Translations under genes and position numbers: made by a program
Shown: piece by piece, positions 59,257 to 64,000 of the stretch
How positions within the stretch are numbered: the stretch's first letter is position 1
How the letters are laid out: each line of letters starts with the position of its first letter
Notes under the pieces: model-generated
Database searches by the model: none
What the model was told of the DNA's origin: nothing
Seen by the model: the letters and a program-made list of their open reading frames with translations, nothing else
NCBI RefSeq assembly: GCF_042726155.1
Contig: NZ_JBHXHV010000003.1
Span: forward strand, 434,001-498,000
Length of the DNA stretch: 64,000 nucleotides
Reading direction: 5' to 3'
Origin: Leucobacter sp042726155
GTDB lineage: Bacteria; Actinomycetota; Actinomycetes; Actinomycetales; Microbacteriaceae

Positions 59257-59290
59257 CGTCTCAGCGTAGCGCCGGTGATACGCTCACGGC
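59257..59290. promoter_or_regulatory. Mirror-image divergent promoter, pabB / pabC
   Basis: TACGCT occurs on the minus strand (59263-59268) and on the plus strand (59279-59284), 10 bp apart, each followed by six bases and an ATG (59256 and 59291). Both transcripts are expected to be leaderless. The two -10 hexamers are identical, so the region is nearly symmetrical. Confidence 0.6.
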
Positions 59291-59344
59291 ATGCACGAGC
59301 CCGACCGAATCGCCGGTGAGCGCGCCGTGGGTGTAGCCCCGTGA
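59291..59344 (+). CDS. 17-codon upstream frame coupled to pabC
   Basis: The frame reads MHEPDRIAGERAVGVAP. Its TGA overlaps the GTG start of pabC (GTGA). Its ATG stands 6 nt after TACGCT, so it would be the first codon of the mRNA. pabC has no convincing Shine-Dalgarno, so translation of this frame may be required to start pabC. It has no biosynthetic amino-acid bias, so it is not an ordinary attenuator. The codon string could be non-functional, but the promoter and stop/start overlap favour real translation. Confidence 0.55.
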   Translation: MHEPDRIAGERAVGVAP

Positions 59345-60105
59345 GCGACGCGCACAAGCTGCTCGCGGCTGATTCGTTTCGCGTGCGCGGGCGGGGCGAA
59401 GAAGCAGCGGTGCGCGGATTCGAACGGCATCTCGCGCGATTTGCGGGGGCCGCATCGGCCGCGTGGCGCGAGAATGTGCCGGTCACTGACCCCGACGCTG
59501 TCGCGGCAAAGATCGCGGCATTCATCGCGGCGTCGCGCGAGCACATCGCGGCCGCGGGCGACGGCTTCCCGCGTTTGGAACTCTGGAGGTTTCCTGGTGA
59601 ACGCGAACCGCGCTTCGAGCTTGCTCTGCGACCGCTGCCGCCGCTCGCGTCGGCAATCGCCCTCAGCTCTGCGCCCGGCGGGCCGCTTCCTCACGCGGAA
59701 CGAAAGGGCCCGAACATCGCGGCGTACGCCTCGCTGCGACGCGAGTTACTGAGCGAGCCACTGCTGCTCGACTCTGCCGAGCGCGTGCTCGAGGGCGCCA
59801 CGACCAGCTTGATTTGGTGGGACCCCGCGACAGGCGTTGGCGCATTCTCCGCGCTCCCCGACCGCGTCCCGTCGATAACCGAGGCCCTTATTCGCGATGC
59901 GACGCAGCTCGAACCTCGCGTTGTGACCCTCGCTCAGCTCGCCGAACACGAAATATGGGCGGTCAACGCGCTGCACGGTATTCGCCAAGTCACACACATC
60001 GACGGTGTCTCCTATCCAGAGCCTGACATGACACGACTCGCCCGCGTGCAGCGCATGCTCGATCGCCGCTGGGAACCGGTCAGAGTCGCAGCTGCACGGA
60101 ACTGA
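59341..60105 (+). CDS. pabC: Class IV aminotransferase family, probable aminodeoxychorismate lyase
   Basis: The 254-residue protein has the class IV PLP fold: DSFRVRGRGEEAAVRGFERHLARF at the N-terminus, Lys122 in ERKGPNIAAYASLRREL as the expected PLP Lys, and EIWAVNALHGIRQVTHIDG near the C-terminus. It probably releases pyruvate from aminodeoxychorismate to make 4-aminobenzoate; the divergent pabB supports this. The sequence is far from E. coli PabC. The start is GTG at 59341, overlapping a short upstream frame. The 3' end overlaps the convergent cydC by 26 bp. Confidence 0.8.
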   Translation: MSDAHKLLAADSFRVRGRGEEAAVRGFERHLARFAGAASAAWRENVPVTDPDAVAAKIAAFIAASREHIAAAGDGFPRLELWRFPGEREPRFELALRPLPPLASAIALSSAPGGPLPHAERKGPNIAAYASLRRELLSEPLLLDSAERVLEGATTSLIWWDPATGVGAFSALPDRVPSITEALIRDATQLEPRVVTLAQLAEHEIWAVNALHGIRQVTHIDGVSYPEPDMTRLARVQRMLDRRWEPVRVAAARN

Positions 60106-61819
60106 CGGTGTCGGGAAGCTCAGTGTGCGTGATGAGTATGACGGCCCTATCGCGCGGGACTGCCCCCAGCAGGTCGGTGATGAGTCGGTCTGCCAGCTCG
60201 CGATCAACGCCCGCGGTCGGTTCGTCAAGCACGACCACGGGGAAGTCGGCGAGAATCGCCCGCGCGAGCGCAATGCGCTGCGCCTGACCGCCCGATACCC
60301 ACGCTCCGTCAGCACCGAGGCGAGCATCGAGGCCACCGCGTTCGAGCGCCCAGTCGGCGAGTCCCACGCGATCAAGCACCGCCCACAGGTCGTCGTCGCT
60401 CGCCGTTCCGCGCGCCTCCGAGTCACGTGCAAACTTCAGATTCTGACGTAGATCGGAATCAAAGAGGTACGGACGCTGTTCGCACAGCCCAACGATATGA
60501 CGAACTGCGCTTGCCGGGACCGACCGCGCATCGACGCCGCGAATGCGGTATTCGCCGCGTGATTCGAGAAAGCGCACGAGCGCGAGAGCAAGGGTGCTCT
60601 TGCCCGCACCGCTCGCCCCGGTCACAACGAGTGTGTCACCGGCATCCAGCGTGAACGACACGCCCGTGATCGCGTCGGCCGTGGACCCGGGGTGGCGAGC
60701 TGCGAGGCCACGCACCTCAAGCAGCGGCGCGCCGGGCACTGGGCGCAGGACGCGATTCGCATCGTCCTCGTCAACGGTGTCGCCGCTATCCGCCACGAGC
60801 TCCCCGGGCAGTTCGCCCTCGGTGAGCACCGCAACTCGGTCGGCGCTTGCTTCAACAGCCCGCCGCGCGCTGATCGCGACGGGCACCTGCGCAAAGACCT
60901 CGAATACCGCGGCCGGCACCACAACGGCGGCGGCAAACAGCGGCGCGGTGAGCCCGTCGCCCAGATTCGGGAGCATGACGAGGATCGCAAGCAGCGACGC
61001 GGCGCCCGAAGCGAAGCCGAGGATTGCCCCGGTGAGCCCCGCAGCTCGCGTGCGGCGCAACTGCACCTCGGCGAGCCTGTGCTCCGCGGCGGCGATGCGA
61101 TCTCGCTGCAGCCCGAGGGCGCCAAACGCCGACAATACGTCACCGGCAGAGAAGCGTTCGAGCAGCGCGTCCACGACCGCAGCGCGCGCGGCGCTGACGT
61201 CACGATCCTGATCCCCGGCGAGGCGGCGCGCAAGCAGCACAGCCGCTCCCCCGCCGAGCACCAGCGCGACGAGCAGCACGAGTGCCGCGGGCACCGAGAT
61301 GAGTGCAATCACGATGACACTGAGCGCGGTCACCACGCCACTCACGATCAGCGGCTGGCGCACGCGCAGCGGCTCATCTTGCAGCTGATCGACATCGTCG
61401 ACGAACGCCGCGAGCACCTCGCCGCGGCGGTGCGCTTCGAGGCCGCCCGGTACGCGCGGCACGAGTGCCGCGAACGTGCGCGAGCGCAGTGTCGCGAGCT
61501 GTGCGAGCGCGGCGTCGTGGCTGAAGAGTCGCTCCGCGTACCGGAACGCAGCGCGGCCAATTGCCAGCGCGCGCACGCCGACGATCGCGAACGTCAGGTG
61601 GAGGATCGGTGGCTGCTCCCCCGCCCGCACGATCAACCACATGCTCAGCCCGAGCAGGCCAACGATGCTCGCATCGGCGAGTATCCCCAGCAAGATGCCC
61701 GGCGTGCGCCGCGAACGGCTCGGCATCGCGCGCTCGAGCACCGCGCGCCGCTGCTGGGCGCGCAGGCCTGATGCGGTTGACGCGGTTGACACGGCGTTCG
61801 TGGTCGTCGTCACGCTCAT
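60080..61819 (-). CDS. cydC: ABC transporter CydC (cytochrome bd biogenesis)
   Basis: CydC (579 residues) forms a heterodimer with CydD that exports glutathione/cysteine or handles heme, and is needed for cytochrome bd assembly. Six membrane segments span about residues 40-310. The ATPase domain has Walker A GASGAGKSTLA, signature VSGGQAQRIALARAI, Walker B VVVLDEPTAGVD and switch His in LITHTE. The ATG at 61819 overlaps the cydD stop by 4 bp. Upstream frame extension to 62035 is shadow of cydD and is rejected. Confidence 0.95.
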   Translation of the reverse strand: MSVTTTTNAVSTASTASGLRAQQRRAVLERAMPSRSRRTPGILLGILADASIVGLLGLSMWLIVRAGEQPPILHLTFAIVGVRALAIGRAAFRYAERLFSHDAALAQLATLRSRTFAALVPRVPGGLEAHRRGEVLAAFVDDVDQLQDEPLRVRQPLIVSGVVTALSVIVIALISVPAALVLLVALVLGGGAAVLLARRLAGDQDRDVSAARAAVVDALLERFSAGDVLSAFGALGLQRDRIAAAEHRLAEVQLRRTRAAGLTGAILGFASGAASLLAILVMLPNLGDGLTAPLFAAAVVVPAAVFEVFAQVPVAISARRAVEASADRVAVLTEGELPGELVADSGDTVDEDDANRVLRPVPGAPLLEVRGLAARHPGSTADAITGVSFTLDAGDTLVVTGASGAGKSTLALALVRFLESRGEYRIRGVDARSVPASAVRHIVGLCEQRPYLFDSDLRQNLKFARDSEARGTASDDDLWAVLDRVGLADWALERGGLDARLGADGAWVSGGQAQRIALARAILADFPVVVLDEPTAGVDRELADRLITDLLGAVPRDRAVILITHTELPDTVSSVQLRL

Positions 61820-63522
61820 GCGTCGCTCCCCGCTGCAATCGGTTCGGGGTCGGGTTCTGGCTGCGCGGGCGTGATCCGAACGACCCGGTCGGCCGCGCGG
61901 TGCACAGCCTCGCGGTGACTCACCACGAGCACCGCCCGGCCAGCGTCGGCCTCGGCACGCAGCGCGTCGCAGATTCGCTGTTCGCTGGCCGCGTCGAGCG
62001 CTGAGCTGGGCTCGTCGAGCACGAGCGCACCGCAATCGAGTGCCCAGGCCCGGTAGAGCGCACGCGCCACAGCGATTCGCTGCGCCTGGCCGCCTGAGAC
62101 CCCCGCGCCCGAGACCCCAAGTTCAAGGCGTGCGTCGAGCGATTCGAGCCCGACGGTATCGAGCGCGCGGCGTACGAGCGCAGAATCAGGGTTGTCTGCG
62201 CCAAGGGCTACATTCGCTGCGACACTGCCGTGCAGAAGTCCCGGTCGTTGCCCCGCCCAGGCGATCGGGTCGGGCGCCGATACGGTGCCGCGAATAGGCA
62301 CGACGAAGCCCAGCAAGATTGCAATCAGCGTTGACTTGCCCGCACCGGACGGGCCTGACACGGCGACGAACTCGCCGGGCGCGACGTCACAGGTCACCGG
62401 GCCGACGACCCGCCGGCCGGCGCGGGAAACGCTCACGCCGTCGAAGCTGATCCCCGCTTGCGAGGTGACCCGCGACGCAGAGCGTGCGGATGCGCCCTGC
62501 GACGCAGCACCCGCGGACGTGCCATTCGATTCGATGATCTCGAACACCCGCGACGCAGCCGACAACCCCTCGGTTGACGCGTGGAAGGCCGCGCCCACCT
62601 GCCGGATAGGCACAAATGCCTCTGGCAACAACAGCAGCACGAACAACCCGATGCCGAGCGGAAACTCTCCACCGACCAGCCGCGTGCCAACGGTCACCGC
62701 GACGAGCGCGATCGAGAACGTGCCGGCGAGGTCGAGCACGAACCCAGAGAGGAAAGTGACTCGCAGCACCGTCATCGTGCGCGAGCGGTATTCGTCAGTC
62801 TCGCGCGCGATGCGGTCGACCTGCCGCCGCTCTCGCCCGAAGATGCGCAGCGTGGCGAGACCCGCCACAACGTCGAGAAAAGACGAGGAGAGCCGCTGCA
62901 ACTGGTCCCACTGGCGATCTTGCACAGCCTGAGTCGCAAGACCGATCAGGATCATGAACACCGGGATCACGGGGAACACGACAATCACGATGAGCCCGCT
63001 CAGCGGGTCGGCGAGCAGCACCGCGAGTACGAGAATGGGCGTGGCCACGGCGGTGAGCAGCAGCTGCGGAACATAGCCAGAGAAATAGCCGTCGAGCGCA
63101 TCCAGGCCACGTCCCAGTGAGACGGCAAGTTCAGCATTGCTCGGTCCGGCGTCGCGTTGCGGGGACCGTGCATCAAGCGCGTCGAGTGCAGCAGCACGCA
63201 GCTGAGCTTTCACGCGAACGGCGCCGCGCGCCGCGACGAGGTCCATGCCCCAACCGGTCAGAGCGCGAACCGCGAGTGCTGCAAGACCGCCCAGCATTAA
63301 CCACGGGAGCTGCTCCGAGCCGAACGCGCCCTGGTCCACTCGCCCCCGCAGACCTGGGATACCGTCCATTACCGGAAGCGCCGCAGTCGTGATCGCCTGC
63401 GCGAGGCACCACGCCCACGCCAGCACAGCGAACGTGCGCAGCAGCCCCAGGCCAGCGCCGATGAGCAGCACGCCGCGCGCGGCGCGGGCGTAGCGGAGCA
63501 ATCTCGGATCGAAGGGTTTCAC
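61816..63522 (-). CDS. cydD: ABC transporter CydD (cytochrome bd biogenesis)
   Basis: CydD (568 residues) pairs with CydC. Six membrane helices in the first 310 residues are followed by an ATPase domain with Walker A GPSGAGKST, signature VSGGQAQRIAVARAL, Walker B LVLDEPSSALD and switch His in VSHREA. The N-terminal ALDALDARSPQRDAGPSNAELAVSLGRGLDALDGYFSGYVPQL region is CydD-like. The GTG start has AGGA 5 nt upstream. A hairpin separates it from cydB, so both may be one transcript with processing or partial termination. Confidence 0.95.
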   Translation of the reverse strand: MKPFDPRLLRYARAARGVLLIGAGLGLLRTFAVLAWAWCLAQAITTAALPVMDGIPGLRGRVDQGAFGSEQLPWLMLGGLAALAVRALTGWGMDLVAARGAVRVKAQLRAAALDALDARSPQRDAGPSNAELAVSLGRGLDALDGYFSGYVPQLLLTAVATPILVLAVLLADPLSGLIVIVVFPVIPVFMILIGLATQAVQDRQWDQLQRLSSSFLDVVAGLATLRIFGRERRQVDRIARETDEYRSRTMTVLRVTFLSGFVLDLAGTFSIALVAVTVGTRLVGGEFPLGIGLFVLLLLPEAFVPIRQVGAAFHASTEGLSAASRVFEIIESNGTSAGAASQGASARSASRVTSQAGISFDGVSVSRAGRRVVGPVTCDVAPGEFVAVSGPSGAGKSTLIAILLGFVVPIRGTVSAPDPIAWAGQRPGLLHGSVAANVALGADNPDSALVRRALDTVGLESLDARLELGVSGAGVSGGQAQRIAVARALYRAWALDCGALVLDEPSSALDAASEQRICDALRAEADAGRAVLVVSHREAVHRAADRVVRITPAQPEPDPEPIAAGSDA

Positions 63523-63594
63523 GGGCTTCCTGAGGGTCGAGGCGCGGGCGGCACAGGGCGCACAAGGCGCAGCCGCTCGGGGCAGTCTACGGGA

Positions 63595-63658
63595 GCCCGG
63601 GGTCTCACATCAGATGAAACCCCGGGCCGGCCGGTGGGCGCTAGTGCGCGCCCACCGG
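63595..63658 (-). terminator. Two hairpins between cydB and cydD
   Basis: Hairpin one: an 11-bp stem (63631-63641 with 63648-63658) that includes the cydB stop codon. Hairpin two: a 9-bp stem (63595-63603 with 63619-63627) 28 bp further on. Neither is followed by a strong T-run. They may reduce read-through from cydB into cydDC, lowering assembly factors relative to oxidase. Confidence 0.6.
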
Positions 63659-64000
63659 GATTGCCTCCCGGGTGAGGCGCTTACGGAAAATCCAGTAGGT
63701 CCACGCCTGGTAGGCAAGCACGAGCGGCAGTGTAAACACCGCCACCCACGTCATGAGTTCCAGGGTCTTCTGAGAGCTCGCGGCACCGACTATCGACATC
63801 GAGTACGACGGATCGATGGTCGACGCCATGAGATTCGGGAACATCGCCATGAAGATCGCAAGGAGCGCAAACGCGATCGCGACGGCGTTGGCTGTGAAGG
63901 CCCACCCCTCGCGTCCGAAGACGTTCGCGACCCAGCCACCGATGAGCGCGACCGCCGCGATCACCGAGCTGAGCACGATCACCCAGAGCGTCGGGCTGTC
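63641..64000 (-). CDS. cydB: Cytochrome bd oxidase subunit II, C-terminal part
   Basis: The frame is open to the window edge, so only about 119 C-terminal residues are seen. The last two membrane helices (IVLSSVIAAVALIGGWVANVFG and FALLAIFMAMFPNLMAS), the conserved MAMFPNLMASTIDPSYSM segment and the final helix TWVAVFTLPLVLAYQAWTYWIFRKR match CydB. The oxidase reduces O2 to water with menaquinol, with high oxygen affinity. The order cydB-cydD-cydC is standard for actinobacteria. Confidence 0.95.
   Translation of the reverse strand, partial: DSPTLWVIVLSSVIAAVALIGGWVANVFGREGWAFTANAVAIAFALLAIFMAMFPNLMASTIDPSYSMSIVGAASSQKTLELMTWVAVFTLPLVLAYQAWTYWIFRKRLTREAIPVGAH

Noticed and set aside
1..64000. 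tRNA, rRNA, prophage or insertion sequences
   Set aside because: No cloverleaf-like sequence, rRNA segment, transposase, integrase or phage gene was recognised on either strand. A tRNA scan would be decisive for small RNAs.

Overview
The window is 64 kb of high-GC bacterial chromosome. Gene content and order fit an actinobacterium of the Microbacteriaceae, possibly Leucobacter-like (the genus is a guess). Supporting signs are actinobacterial neighbourhoods (alaS-ruvX-mltG-aro genes-efp-nusB; leuS-comEA-comEC-holA-rpsT-lepA-hemW-hrcA-dnaJ-rsmE-HIT-phoH-ybeY-corC-era-leuA; cydBDC), DUF349 and DUF2207 proteins, many GTG starts, and many starts preceded by a TANNNT hexamer only 6-7 nt away, as in leaderless actinobacterial mRNAs. 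I see no rRNA, tRNA, CRISPR array, prophage or insertion sequence. No intergenic gap exceeds 300 bp. Both ends cut genes: a DUF559 gene on the left and cydB on the right.

Region by region. 0-2.2 kb: end of a DUF559 gene, a small repeat cluster, nusB-efp, and a thioesterase. 2.2-6.6 kb: a divergent MoxR-type AAA+ ATPase / VWA protein / unknown protein module that separates aroB from efp. 6.7-15.3 kb: a tightly coupled run alaS-ruvX-mltG-aroE-aroC-aroK-aroB with 4-bp or zero-bp junctions, supplying alanyl-tRNA, a Holliday-junction-type nuclease, a peptidoglycan terminase and four shikimate-pathway enzymes. 15.4-19.8 kb: rpsD, rarA, a DUF349 protein and an AbiEi-like protein whose start lies in a long inverted repeat. 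19.8-27.4 kb: ruvA-ruvB, yajC-secD-secF and relA. RuvC is not present where it usually sits.

27.5-35.5 kb: leuA with a leucine-rich leader peptide and attenuator hairpin, a DUF2207 membrane protein, and the RNA-biology chain HIT-phoH-ybeY-corC-era. 35.5-39.3 kb: a CitA/DcuS-type sensor kinase, its regulator and a DctA dicarboxylate carrier, apparently inserted between rsmE and HIT. 39.3-46.5 kb: rsmE-dnaJ-hrcA (with a CIRCE operator), hemW, a DUF1990 protein and lepA. 46.5-48.9 kb: a MOSC protein, rpsT and holA. 49-54.3 kb: a MerR regulator and divergent oxidoreductase, then comEC-comEA. The merR gene lies entirely antisense within the 3' part of the comEC reading frame. 54.5-60.1 kb: leuS, an SRPBCC protein, and pabB divergent from pabC, with a 17-codon upstream frame coupled to pabC. 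60.1-64 kb: cydC, cydD and the end of cydB, which assemble and encode cytochrome bd oxidase.

Most of the window is housekeeping. The parts that merit attention are the MoxR/VWA/unknown module, the comEC-merR nested arrangement with two 19-bp-spacer MerR promoters, the leuA leader, the pabC upstream frame, and the compact divergent promoters.
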